Below, piece by piece: positions 7,188-14,234 of a stretch of DNA of 15,353 nt. Source of the stretch: Bacteroidota bacterium. Its GTDB lineage: Bacteria > Bacteroidota > Bacteroidia > UBA7662 > CANHCV01. Both the position numbers and the translations under genes were made by a program. Where the stretch lies: contig JAIYBD010000160.1 of assembly GCA_027488715.1 (NCBI GenBank), positions 1 through 15,353 of the forward strand, read 5' to 3'. A model generated the notes under the pieces. That model searched no databases, had not been told where the DNA came from, and worked only from the letters and a program-made list of their open reading frames with translations. Position 1 is the first letter of the stretch. Each line of letters opens with the position of its first letter.

Positions 7188-8196
7188 TTCCGATTTGATC
7201 ACAAAGATAACGTTGGTTTTCTAAATACTGAGCAACCTCGTCGTTGATCCAATTCAGAACTTTTTCGTGTTCGGAATTGGGATAGAGAACGTGGACGTTT
7301 GCTCCAGCATCTAAGGTAAAACACATGGAAAGTCCTTTTTGTTTTCGTGCTTCCCGCAATCGTTCAATGATGGCGATTGTTTCGGGTTTGAAAAGCATGT
7401 AAGATGGATTTCCGGTCATCATCATGGCGTGCAAGGTCATGGCCTCTTCTTCCACCAATGCATAAAACAAGTCGAGGTGGCCATGCATCAAAATATCTTT
7501 TAACTTCGATAAATTTCGATGCGCTTGTTGGTAGCGGGCTTCCGCAAACGGGTGACCTACCATCAGCTCGTGCCCGGCTGTACTGCTAACGCTTTTCTTT
7601 CCCGATTCTACAATAAGAATGGTGTCGCGAAAATCTTGGAAGATGGGATGAATATCTGCAAATGCGATGGAATACCGATCGTTGCTTCCTTCAAAATCGG
7701 CGTGTTTTCCCCAAACGCCGCAAGGCCCCATGAGCGATCTCGCCGCCGAACCCGAACCTATTCTCGCCAATTCAGAAGCAAAAGCCAGGGGATCTTCAAC
7801 CTGGTTTCCCATTTGTTGATGAATATCGCTTAAGCATTGGGCCATCGCAGCAAAGGCCGAGGCCGAACTCGCAATTCCACTGCTGTGCGGAAACGTATTC
7901 GATGTTGCGATGGTAACATGATGGGTTTTTAACCATGGAACCAAGGAATCAATCCGCTCGAAAAAAGTGAGAATCTTGGGAATGAAAGAAGGTTTTCTTT
8001 CTCCATCAAACGTAAAATGAAGCGAGAAATTTCCGTCATCGGGTTTTGCTTCCACGTGCATGTGGCACGATGTGGTGCAAGCGGAAAGGGTGAAACTGAG
8101 TGACGGATTAGCAGGAATTTGCAATTCTCCTTCTTTTTTACTCCAATATTTTACCAAGGCAATATTCGATGGGCAGCTCCACGCGGTTTCAAACAT
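7162..8196 (-). CDS. mvaD: Diphosphomevalonate decarboxylase family protein
   Basis: 344 residues. It should decarboxylate mevalonate 5-diphosphate with ATP to give isopentenyl diphosphate. Visible family features: SNIALVKYWSKK (10-21) with the Lys of KYWxK, IPANPSLSFTL (27-37), the ATP loop FPHSSGIASSASAFAA (102-117), GSGSAARSL (147-155) with Arg153, and the catalytic Asp296 in TLDAGANVHVLY (294-305). Two positions differ from the common form: KYWSK for KYWGK, and DAGAN for DAGPN; the latter is frequent in Bacteroidota. The ATG at 8196 lies 4 bases after a TACCTTTG promoter element. It heads a tightly overlapping run with the kinase and UbiA genes. Bacteroidota homologues are sometimes labelled diphosphomevalonate/mevalonate 3,5-bisphosphate decarboxylase, so the exact substrate is inferred. 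Confidence 0.93.
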   Translation of the reverse strand: MFETAWSCPSNIALVKYWSKKEGELQIPANPSLSFTLSACTTSCHMHVEAKPDDGNFSLHFTFDGERKPSFIPKILTFFERIDSLVPWLKTHHVTIATSNTFPHSSGIASSASAFAAMAQCLSDIHQQMGNQVEDPLAFASELARIGSGSAARSLMGPCGVWGKHADFEGSNDRYSIAFADIHPIFQDFRDTILIVESGKKSVSSTAGHELMVGHPFAEARYQQAHRNLSKLKDILMHGHLDLFYALVEEEAMTLHAMMMTGNPSYMLFKPETIAIIERLREARKQKGLSMCFTLDAGANVHVLYPNSEHEKVLNWINDEVAQYLENQRYLCDQIGNGAKRIDI

Positions 8197-8200
8197 GGTG

Positions 8201-8208
8201 CAAAGGTA
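8201..8208 (-). promoter_or_regulatory. -7 element TACCTTTG immediately before mvaD
   Basis: The minus strand reads TACCTTTG, CACC, ATG. This exact TAnnTTTG match occupies most of the 17-base gap between the nadE stop and mvaD start. Transcription from it would begin at or very near the start codon. The nearest upstream TTG (8235-8237) is 26 bases away, longer than usual, so the -33 element is doubtful. Confidence 0.55.
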
Positions 8209-8213
8209 GGGAA

Positions 8214-9860
8214 TTAACGAGGCATTTGGCCCACCAAAGGAACCCGCCTTCCTATTCCAAAGGCTTTGCCCGAAATGCGCAAAATGGGCGGGGCTTGGTA
8301 TCGCTTGTACTCGTTCCTGCTCACCAAATCCAAGACTTTCTTCACCACCTCCGGATCAAATCGGTCATTCAATTCAGTTTCGGTGATACGATATTCCAAA
8401 TGAGCCTCTAAAATCGAATCTAAAATTTCGTACGGCGGTAAACTATCCGAATCTTTTTGATCGGGACGCAATTCAGCACTGGGTTCCTTGGTGAGGATGG
8501 CGTTGGGAATGATTTCTTCCTTTTGGTTGATGTATTTGCACAAACCGAAAACTTGGGTTTTGGTCAAATCTCCAATCACACCCAATCCTCCGTTCATGTC
8601 GCCGTACAAGGTTCCGTAGCCTACCGCTAATTCCGATTTATTGCTGGTATTCAGCAAGATGTATCCGAATTTATTGGTGTAAGCCATTAAAATTGTTCCT
8701 CGAATTCGGCTTTGCATGTTTTCTTCAGCCACATTGAATCCCATGCCCTTGAAGGCGGGTTCACAGGCTTGCCGAAGGGCATCGAACGTTCCCTTGATGG
8801 GAATGGTTTCGTGATTGATGCCTAATTTTTTCGCCAATTCAAGGGAATCAGTGATACTGTGGTCACTGCTAAATTCGCTGGGCATAAGCAAGGCCAAAAC
8901 TTTCTCTGGACCCAGCGCCTTGGCTGCTAAAACAGCCACGAGTGCGGAATCAATGCCACCCGAAAGGCCTAAAATAGCTTTGTGGAATTTATTCTTATGG
9001 AAGAAATCCTGAATTCCCATGATCAAACCTTGGTAAATATCTTCCATGGTTTGGTGGGATTCGTACGGGATTTGTTCTTCTGTGCCGTAAAAATCTCCAT
9101 CTTCGAAAACAACGGGTAGGAGCGACGATTGAAATGCATCGGCTCCAACCACCATTTCTCCGTGTTTGTTGATGGCTCGACTTCTACCGTCGAAAAGCAG
9201 TTCGGTATTGGCCCCTACCTGATTGATGTACAGGATGGGTTTTTGATTTTTTTGGATGGTTTTTTGGAAAATTTGCTGCCGTTCTTCCTCGTGATTTTTA
9301 CTATAAGGCGAAGCCGAAATGCAAATGATTCCATCGGTAGGAACGTGATACAATGGATCGATGGAATACAATCCCGGTTGTTGGTCGAACCATAAGTCCT
9401 CGCATATGGCAACGGAAAAAGAATAGTCGTTCAGAACAAATGCTCCGGTTTCTTTTCCGGGCTCAAAATACCGAGCCTCATCAAAAACATCGTAAGTGGG
9501 TAATAGTTGTTTTCTAAACGTTTTTTCAATACCCCCATTCCTCAACAAAAAGGCACTGTTAAACAATGGTTTTCCAGGTCCTGTATTTCGCTCAGGTGCT
9601 CCAATGAGAATCGGGTATTCTGGAAATTCTCTTGCTAAACCTTCCAAAGCTTCTTCACAATCGGCTAAAAGAGATGGGTGCTCGAGCCAATCCAATGGTG
9701 GGTAGCCACAAAGTGCCAATTCGGGAAAGATAATGAGATCGGGTGTGCCGCCAAGAAGTTCCTCCCATTGGGGAATCGATTGTAAAGTGGCGGCAATACG
9801 ACGAGCATTTCCAACTACATCGCCAACGGTTGGATTAAATTGAACCCCTAAAAAAAGCAT
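8214..9860 (-). CDS. nadE: Glutamine-dependent NAD+ synthase
   Basis: 548 residues, the two-domain type. The N-terminal nitrilase-fold glutaminase (about 1-260) shows the triad Glu47 (FPELALCGYPP), Lys117 (RKQLLPTYDVFDE) and Cys153 (AICEDLW), plus INQVGANTELLFDGRS (212-227). The C-terminal synthetase has the ATP pyrophosphatase loop SGGIDS (300-305) and NTSNKSELAVGYGTLYGDMNGG further on. It makes NAD+ from nicotinate adenine dinucleotide using ATP and ammonia released from glutamine, in the cytosol. All key residues are present, so it should be active. It starts 3 bases after the stop of the outer-membrane barrel gene and is probably co-transcribed with it. From memory, nadE near gldB is a common arrangement in Bacteroidota; here the two lie in divergent units. 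Confidence 0.98.
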   Translation of the reverse strand: MLFLGVQFNPTVGDVVGNARRIAATLQSIPQWEELLGGTPDLIIFPELALCGYPPLDWLEHPSLLADCEEALEGLAREFPEYPILIGAPERNTGPGKPLFNSAFLLRNGGIEKTFRKQLLPTYDVFDEARYFEPGKETGAFVLNDYSFSVAICEDLWFDQQPGLYSIDPLYHVPTDGIICISASPYSKNHEEERQQIFQKTIQKNQKPILYINQVGANTELLFDGRSRAINKHGEMVVGADAFQSSLLPVVFEDGDFYGTEEQIPYESHQTMEDIYQGLIMGIQDFFHKNKFHKAILGLSGGIDSALVAVLAAKALGPEKVLALLMPSEFSSDHSITDSLELAKKLGINHETIPIKGTFDALRQACEPAFKGMGFNVAEENMQSRIRGTILMAYTNKFGYILLNTSNKSELAVGYGTLYGDMNGGLGVIGDLTKTQVFGLCKYINQKEEIIPNAILTKEPSAELRPDQKDSDSLPPYEILDSILEAHLEYRITETELNDRFDPEVVKKVLDLVSRNEYKRYQAPPILRISGKAFGIGRRVPLVGQMPR

Positions 9861-9863
9861 GAA

Positions 9864-10571
9864 TTAGAAAAATATTCCGACTTGCAATCCAACCATGGAG
9901 TTGTTTGATTTTAAATTCGGATCTGAGGTTTGATTGGTAAATCCCTTATCGAAGAAAACAGCTCCAAACATCGAAGTTTTTCCTCCCAAATTGTATTCAA
10001 CCCCACCCTGAATTAACAAGCTAGCACGTACTGGAATGATGTTGTCTTCCCGGTACATATCCAAATTATCGTTTTCTTTCTTGTTTACAAAAAACCAATC
10101 CGATGTGGTGATGTTGGAACTCAACATGTTTCTAGCTCGAGCACTCGATAAAATAGCAGGTTTAAATCCAAATGCTGCAAAATACTTCAAATAACCAATT
10201 TCGTTGGTTTTTAACTTTAAGGAAATGGGAAGTTCAATCCATTGATTTTTGTACTCATACGTTAATCCCAATAAAGTATCCAAATATGTGCCTCCGGTTG
10301 ATTTTGGTAGTTGGTAAATCAAAGAATCGTAGGTTAATTTCCCCCCGTTTTGGCCAATTTGAAATCCGAAATTCAAAGCATAATTATCGGAAAATTCATA
10401 GTCGGCAGTTAAACCATAGCCAAAGTTCAAATTGCTCCCAGATGCACTTAAGTACTTAGTTTGAGGAGTAAACCACCCCAAACCACTATTTCCCGTAATC
10501 CCAAAACGGAATGATTGTCCATAAGAAATGGATGAAACCATGATAGCGAGGATGAAAAAACATTTTTTCAT
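9864..10571 (-). CDS. Outer-membrane beta-barrel protein
   Basis: 235 residues from the ATG at 10571. The signal peptide MKKCFFILAIMVSSISYGQ is followed by alternating beta-strands with the pattern of Bacteroidota porin-family proteins (OMP_b-brl type): RFGITGNSGLGWFTP, LNFGYGLTADYEFSDNYALNFG, WIELPISLKLKTNEIGYLKYFAAFG, VRASLLIQGGVEYNLGG, and a C-terminal strand ending GLQVGIFF, a terminal aromatic typical of barrel recognition signals. Length suggests about eight strands. No specific ligand or partner can be read. It resembles the general fold of the T9SS component PorT, but I see nothing diagnostic. It is the first gene of the minus-strand unit ending in ubiA, 3 bases before nadE. A TTG at 10589 would add six residues, but it overlaps the promoter element. 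Confidence 0.88.
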   Translation of the reverse strand: MKKCFFILAIMVSSISYGQSFRFGITGNSGLGWFTPQTKYLSASGSNLNFGYGLTADYEFSDNYALNFGFQIGQNGGKLTYDSLIYQLPKSTGGTYLDTLLGLTYEYKNQWIELPISLKLKTNEIGYLKYFAAFGFKPAILSSARARNMLSSNITTSDWFFVNKKENDNLDMYREDNIIPVRASLLIQGGVEYNLGGKTSMFGAVFFDKGFTNQTSDPNLKSNNSMVGLQVGIFF

Positions 10572-10586
10572 AAAAATTCTTTTCGA

Positions 10587-10594
10587 CAAAGGTA
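10587..10594 (-). promoter_or_regulatory. -7 element TACCTTTG for the barrel/nadE unit
   Basis: The minus strand reads TACCTTTG, 15 bases before the ATG at 10571, with an A-rich AAAAGAA stretch between that may help ribosome binding. No well-spaced TTG was found upstream. It lies back to back with the gldB promoter in the 64-base divergent intergenic region. Confidence 0.55.
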
Positions 10595-10604
10595 AAAAGC
10601 AGTT

Positions 10605-10631
10605 TTGATTCTTTTCTACTTAATATTTTTG
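10605..10631 (+). promoter_or_regulatory. Promoter of gldB (TTG, 16 bases, TATTTTTG)
   Basis: TTG at 10605-10607 (part of TTTTG) and TATTTTTG at 10624-10631 match the Bacteroidota -33 and -7 elements, with a spacing slightly shorter than the usual 17-23. The element ends 4 bases before the ATG at 10636, leaving essentially no leader. Confidence 0.55.
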
Positions 10632-10635
10632 GGTT

Positions 10636-11721
10636 ATGATTCAACGCAAACACCTCATTTTTTTAGGCATCATGGCTGCTGCACTGTTCGGTTTACTTTA
10701 CTGGATGTTGCAGCCATCTACTTCTTCTACCACCAGTATCGCCAAAGTAGAAATCGACGATGACGCAACCGAGAATGTTGATTTTCAATTGATTCGATTG
10801 GATCGAGACTTGTCTACCTTGGCTTCGGGCGATTTCAATCAAAAATATGCCGATTTGAAAAAGAAACATGGGGAATGGGTTGACCTTTATTTATTCCAAA
10901 TTTTAGGATTGGATCCAAAAATGTCGGCTGATCAATTGGCCATCTACGTGCAAGGAATCTTTAAGGAAAAAAATATTGCCGAATTAGATCGTTTGGTTTC
11001 TCAGAAATACGCCAATTCCGATTCACTTAAAAAAAGCATCTTGCCTTTGGTGGGGTATTGGAAAAAGTATTTTCCGAAAATGCCGATCAAGCGGATCGTT
11101 ACTTTAAATTCTATTTTCGGACTTCAAAATGGGTTGATCAAAGGCGGTGTGTTGGATGATTCGACTTTGTTTATTTCGTTGGAATGTTTCTTGGGCGAAA
11201 GTTTTGATTACAACAAACTCGGTGAGAAAATGTATGCCTACCAACGTTTCGCTACCCATCCCGAATACTTGGTTCCAACCTTGGCCGATGCCGCCTTGGG
11301 AAATGTGATGGGGTATGGTTTGGAAGGCGCGCCCCTCATCGATCAGATGGTTTATTGGGGGAAATGGAATTTTGTGAAGAAACGATTGCTGCCTGAATTT
11401 AACGATTCACTCATCATCGAATTGCCCGGTTCAAAATTGGATTGGTGTTTAAAAAGTGAAGGGAGTATTTGGGGATTTCTTACCTCTAAGAATGTCCTGT
11501 TCTCCAATGAAATACGGGTGGTTTCTCGCTACATCAACGACGCTCCTTTTACTCCTGGAATGCCAAAAGAAAGTCCGGGAAAGATAGGTCGATGGATCGG
11601 TTGGCGCCTTGTAGAGCAATACATGAATCAGAACTCCGATGTTTCCATGGATGAACTTCTCAAAAATCAGAATTTTCAACAAATCGTAAAACAATCCGGC
11701 TACAAACCCAAAACAAAGTAA
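10636..11721 (+). CDS. gldB: Gliding motility protein GldB homologue
   Basis: 361 residues. In Flavobacterium johnsoniae GldB is a lipoprotein needed for gliding. The match is by overall pattern: FQLIRLDRDLSTL (51-63), YWKKYFPKMPIKRIVTLNSIF, DDSTLFISLECFLGES, YAYQRFATHPEYLVPTLADA, LPEFNDSLIIELPGSKLDWCLKSEG in adjoining pieces, and the C-terminal GMPKESPGKIGRWIGWRLVE ending near KQSGYKPK. Unlike the Flavobacterium protein, the N-terminus (residues 1-33) has one hydrophobic segment at about 7-26 and no cysteine, so it appears anchored by an uncleaved helix or signal peptide rather than by a lipid. gldC, which follows gldB in F. johnsoniae, is absent; folK follows after 47 bases. Upstream and divergent are the barrel gene and nadE. 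Confidence 0.87.
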   Translation: MIQRKHLIFLGIMAAALFGLLYWMLQPSTSSTTSIAKVEIDDDATENVDFQLIRLDRDLSTLASGDFNQKYADLKKKHGEWVDLYLFQILGLDPKMSADQLAIYVQGIFKEKNIAELDRLVSQKYANSDSLKKSILPLVGYWKKYFPKMPIKRIVTLNSIFGLQNGLIKGGVLDDSTLFISLECFLGESFDYNKLGEKMYAYQRFATHPEYLVPTLADAALGNVMGYGLEGAPLIDQMVYWGKWNFVKKRLLPEFNDSLIIELPGSKLDWCLKSEGSIWGFLTSKNVLFSNEIRVVSRYINDAPFTPGMPKESPGKIGRWIGWRLVEQYMNQNSDVSMDELLKNQNFQQIVKQSGYKPKTK

Positions 11722-11724
11722 TTT

Positions 11725-11750
11725 TTGTTGAACTTTTATTGCTAAATTTG
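11725..11750 (+). promoter_or_regulatory. Possible promoter of folK (TAAATTTG)
   Basis: TAAATTTG at 11743-11750 is an exact TAnnTTTG match, 18 bases before the folK start. Candidate TTG triplets at 11725-11727 and 11728-11730 are 15 and 12 bases upstream, closer than usual. It could give folK and the kinase transcription independent of gldB. Confidence 0.45.
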
Positions 11751-11768
11751 CATTGAAAATTCAACAGA

Positions 11769-12257
11769 TTGAAGCTAGCTGCCATTGGATTGGGGAGTAA
11801 TATTGAACCCAGATTAGAAGCCTTGGAAAAATCCATCCTTTGGGTAGAGTCTTTGATCGGTAAAGTCATTCAGAAATCTAAGATTTACGAATCCGAGCCA
11901 TGGGGAGTACTCAATCAATCGTATTTTCTCAATCAAGTTGTTTTGGTAGAAACTGAACTAAATCCTTTAGAGGTTCTACAATACTTAAAAAAAATTGAGG
12001 CCCTGATGGGTCGGGAAGAGGGTGAACGTTGGGGTCCGAGATTGATTGATTTGGATTTGTTGTTTTTAGATCGGGAAATTTTTCACAGTTCAGAGCTTTT
12101 ATTGCCCCATCCTCGCCTTCATGAACGTAACTTTGTTCTTCTTCCCTTGCAAGAAGTGTTTTCCGAATGGGTTCATCCAACCTATCAAATGAATATTCGG
12201 GATTTACTTCGTTATTGCCAGGATGAAGGGATTGTAACGTTGTACCGTGAAGCATAA
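11769..12257 (+). CDS. folK: Dihydropterin pyrophosphokinase (HPPK), TTG start
   Basis: 162 residues. It transfers pyrophosphate from ATP to 6-hydroxymethyl-7,8-dihydropterin in folate synthesis, in the cytosol. AAIGLGSNIEPR (4-15), SKIYESEPWGVLNQSYFLNQV (37-57, quoted with the family's PWG), and GREEGERWGPRLIDLDLLFL (81-100) are the HPPK signatures. Arg82, Arg91 and the metal-binding Asp94 and Asp96 are in place, followed by LLPHPRLHERNFVLLPL (111-127). The start is fixed at TTG 11769: an in-frame TGA lies at 11754-11756, no ATG or GTG lies between, and the family sequence begins at residue 3. It overlaps the deoxynucleoside kinase gene by 11 bases. Confidence 0.96.
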   Translation: MKLAAIGLGSNIEPRLEALEKSILWVESLIGKVIQKSKIYESEPWGVLNQSYFLNQVVLVETELNPLEVLQYLKKIEALMGREEGERWGPRLIDLDLLFLDREIFHSSELLLPHPRLHERNFVLLPLQEVFSEWVHPTYQMNIRDLLRYCQDEGIVTLYREA

Positions 12258-12882
12258 ATTTATTGTCGTTGAAGGAAACATTGGTTCGGGAAAAACCTCC
12301 CTTTCCTTGTTGTTGGCCGAAAAATACCAAACCGGAATCTTGCTCGAGAAGTTCATCGATAACCCATTCTTACCCAAATTTTACCAAGAACCGGAACGTT
12401 TCGCTTTTTCGGTGGAAACTGCTTTTTTGGCCGAACGATACCATCAATTCCAGAAAGAATTCATGCCTCTCCGCGACCGTGGGCTTCCGGTTATTTCCGA
12501 TTACAGTTTTTACAAGAGTTTAATTTTTGCCCAAGAGAATTTGGAACCATCTGAGTTTGAGTTATTTTCAAACCTTTTTCAAATCATCAACAAGCAACTA
12601 CCCCAACCGCAATTGTTTGTTTACTTGCACAATGGGGCAGATCAGCTGCTTCAAAATATCAAAAAAAGAAATCGGGAATTCGAACTCGATCTATCCGATA
12701 CCTACCTCAACAAAATCGCTCGCGGCTATTTCCGATTCATGAACGAAGCTACCGGTTTGCGCTATTTGGTGATTGAAACCGACAACCTCGATTTTGTTGG
12801 TAATTCCGACGATTTTGAATGGGTGAACGCTCTTATTCAACAAGATTATCCGTACGGCATTACCCGGGTTCGAAAAGGCTAG
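12247..12882 (+). CDS. Deoxynucleoside kinase (dNK/dGK type), GTG start
   Basis: 211 residues. It phosphorylates a deoxynucleoside at the 5' position with ATP (nucleotide salvage); which base is preferred cannot be read. The P-loop GNIGSGKT is at 10-17, ETAFLAERYHQF lies near 58-69, and the lid-like NIKKRNREFELDLSDTYL is at about 137-154. In place of the usual Asp-Arg-Ser/Tyr motif the protein has SDYSFYKSLIFAQENL (about 82-97), a form I recall from other Bacteroidota members. The GTG at 12247 is the start: it gives MKHKFIVVEG right before the P-loop and lies inside the last codons of folK. Its TAG overlaps the TAG of the convergent channel gene within a CTAG. Confidence 0.93.
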   Translation: MKHKFIVVEGNIGSGKTSLSLLLAEKYQTGILLEKFIDNPFLPKFYQEPERFAFSVETAFLAERYHQFQKEFMPLRDRGLPVISDYSFYKSLIFAQENLEPSEFELFSNLFQIINKQLPQPQLFVYLHNGADQLLQNIKKRNREFELDLSDTYLNKIARGYFRFMNEATGLRYLVIETDNLDFVGNSDDFEWVNALIQQDYPYGITRVRKG

Positions 12883-13700
12883 CCCTGTTTTAAATGAACC
12901 ACTCGTTGAGGGTAGGGGAGTACAATTCCATTTTCACGGAACGATTTCTCGATAGCGTAGTTGAGGTCGCTCAATATTTTTTGATAACGCTCTGGTTGGT
13001 CAACGTACACGAACAACGACACTTCAATTCCATTTTCTGAAAATGAAGGAATAAAAACATCCGGTTTGGGTTCTTGAACCACCCAAGGATGAAGTTGGGC
13101 AATTTCCAAAAGCAATCGCTTCATCAACATCAAATCTGTTCCATAAGCCACATGGAATTGAGAGGCAATCCTAACAGAGCGTTGGTAAGAAAGATTGATG
13201 ATGGCTCCTTCCAACATTTTAGCATTGGGAAGGATTACAATTTCGTCGTTCAATGTGAGCAATTGCGTTGCCCGATTGGTGATTTTAACCACCTTTCCTT
13301 CCACATTTCCCACTTTGACGTACTCTCCCATCTTGAAAGGTTTTTCAAACAAAATGATGAGTCCGCAAATGAAATTGTTCACGATGTTTTGGATACCAAA
13401 TCCAACCCCTACCAGCAAGGCTGCCGAACCGGCCAACACGGTGGTTAATGGAAATCCGGCGGTTCGGAAAGCCAGTAAAATCCCGATTAGCATGACCGCA
13501 AAATGCAGTATTTTGTTGTAGGTAAGGATTTGACTGCGGTCGAAATTCTTTCTCTTCTTTAAATTTCTTGATACAACTTTCCGAAGAATAAAAGAAACTA
13601 CATATACGCTCAAAAGAACCAACACCATTCCCACCAAATCCAAAAAGGTGAAACTGCCGTGGCGAGTGTGAAAAAGTTCAAAATTGAGCGAGTCGAACAT
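12879..13700 (-). CDS. MscS-family mechanosensitive channel
   Basis: 273 residues from the ATG at 13700. Three transmembrane segments are seen: about 20-43 (DLVGMVLVLLSVYVVSFIL), 64-83 (ILHFAVMLIGILLAFRTAGF) and the pore-lining third, with VLAGSAALLVGVGFGIQNIV leading into NNFICGLIILFEKPFKMGEY, the MscS signature. The beta domain follows (VGNVEGKVVKITNRATQLLT, then DEIVILPNAKMLEG), then the mixed C-terminal domain. Such channels open under membrane tension and release solutes on osmotic downshift. An upstream ATG at 13721 would add seven residues (MITIFVR), but it precedes the TATTTTTG promoter element at 13713-13706, so 13700 is preferred. It is convergent with the kinase gene; the stops share 4 bases and leave no room for a terminator. 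Confidence 0.93.
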   Translation of the reverse strand: MFDSLNFELFHTRHGSFTFLDLVGMVLVLLSVYVVSFILRKVVSRNLKKRKNFDRSQILTYNKILHFAVMLIGILLAFRTAGFPLTTVLAGSAALLVGVGFGIQNIVNNFICGLIILFEKPFKMGEYVKVGNVEGKVVKITNRATQLLTLNDEIVILPNAKMLEGAIINLSYQRSVRIASQFHVAYGTDLMLMKRLLLEIAQLHPWVVQEPKPDVFIPSFSENGIEVSLFVYVDQPERYQKILSDLNYAIEKSFRENGIVLPYPQRVVHLKQG

Positions 13701-13705
13701 GCGAA

Positions 13706-13713
13706 CAAAAATA
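13706..13713 (-). promoter_or_regulatory. -7 element TATTTTTG for the MscS-type gene
   Basis: The minus strand reads TATTTTTG followed by five bases (TTCGC) and ATG at 13700. If used, transcripts begin at or just before that ATG and exclude the ATG at 13721. The nearest upstream TTG is 27 bases away (13741-13743), so the -33 element is uncertain. Confidence 0.48.
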
Positions 13714-13726
13714 GTGATCATTTTCT

Positions 13727-13756
13727 TTGTTTATTCCTTCCAATTTCAGAACTTTG
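13727..13756 (+). promoter_or_regulatory. Likely promoter of the PrcB-like gene
   Basis: TTG at 13727-13729 (in TTTG), 19 bases, then GAACTTTG at 13749-13756, one mismatch from TAnnTTTG. Spacing is in the usual range. It ends 6 bases before the ATG at 13763 and overlaps the region upstream of the divergent channel gene. Confidence 0.5.
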
Positions 13757-13762
13757 AAAGCA

Positions 13763-14221
13763 ATGAAAAATTTCCTCCTCCTGTTCACGATTTTCCTCTT
13801 TTTTGGAGCAAATGCCCAAAAAATGACCTTCAAAGATGTTACCAATTCTTTTCAGGAATTCCAATCCAATGAACCTTTCGAAAAGGTTTTTACCTCTCAA
13901 AAACAATTTTTTCAGTTTTGCGAAGATTATAAAATAAACCCAAGTGGAAATTTCGTTTTCCCAAACATCGATTTCTCCAAGAATTATTTGGTTTTCATTT
14001 GCTCCGGTGTACATCGAACCGGTGGAACCGAATTAGAAATAAATAAAATGTCGAAAGGTAAATCAGGACTTTTGATTAACTTTACGATTCGAAATCCACA
14101 ACCGGGATGTCCTGTTACCGATGCGATCACCTATCCAATAAGTGTCGCAACCGTAAAAAGATTTTCTGGTTTGGGAAAACCTAAATTTTTCTCCAAAGTG
14201 GTGCTCGTTCCTTGCCTATAA
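13763..14221 (+). CDS. Exported protein with PrcB C-terminal-like domain
   Basis: 152 residues from the ATG at 13763. MKNFLLLFTIFLFFGANA is a Sec signal peptide, cleaved before Gln19. Residues about 82-152 resemble the PrcB C-terminal domain (PF14343): FSKNYLVFICSGVHRTGGTE, then LLINFTIRNPQPGCPVTDAI, then TYPISVATVKRF. The typical features are the TGG turn, the Pro-Gly-Cys-Pro loop and the conserved Thr-Tyr-Pro. The domain is named for a subunit of the Treponema denticola dentilisin complex; in other bacteria its role is unknown. Two cysteines (in FICSG and GCPV) could pair after export, and VVLVPCL ends the chain. An upstream TTG at 13727 is a poor start. The tandem CBS gene follows after 13 bases, probably in the same transcript. 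Confidence 0.8.
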   Translation: MKNFLLLFTIFLFFGANAQKMTFKDVTNSFQEFQSNEPFEKVFTSQKQFFQFCEDYKINPSGNFVFPNIDFSKNYLVFICSGVHRTGGTELEINKMSKGKSGLLINFTIRNPQPGCPVTDAITYPISVATVKRFSGLGKPKFFSKVVLVPCL

Positions 14222-14234
14222 AAAATTTCATTTT

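Noticed and set aside
9864..10571. Barrel gene as the T9SS component PorT
   Set aside because: Only the general barrel fold and signal peptide are shared; no diagnostic segment or neighbourhood supports it.
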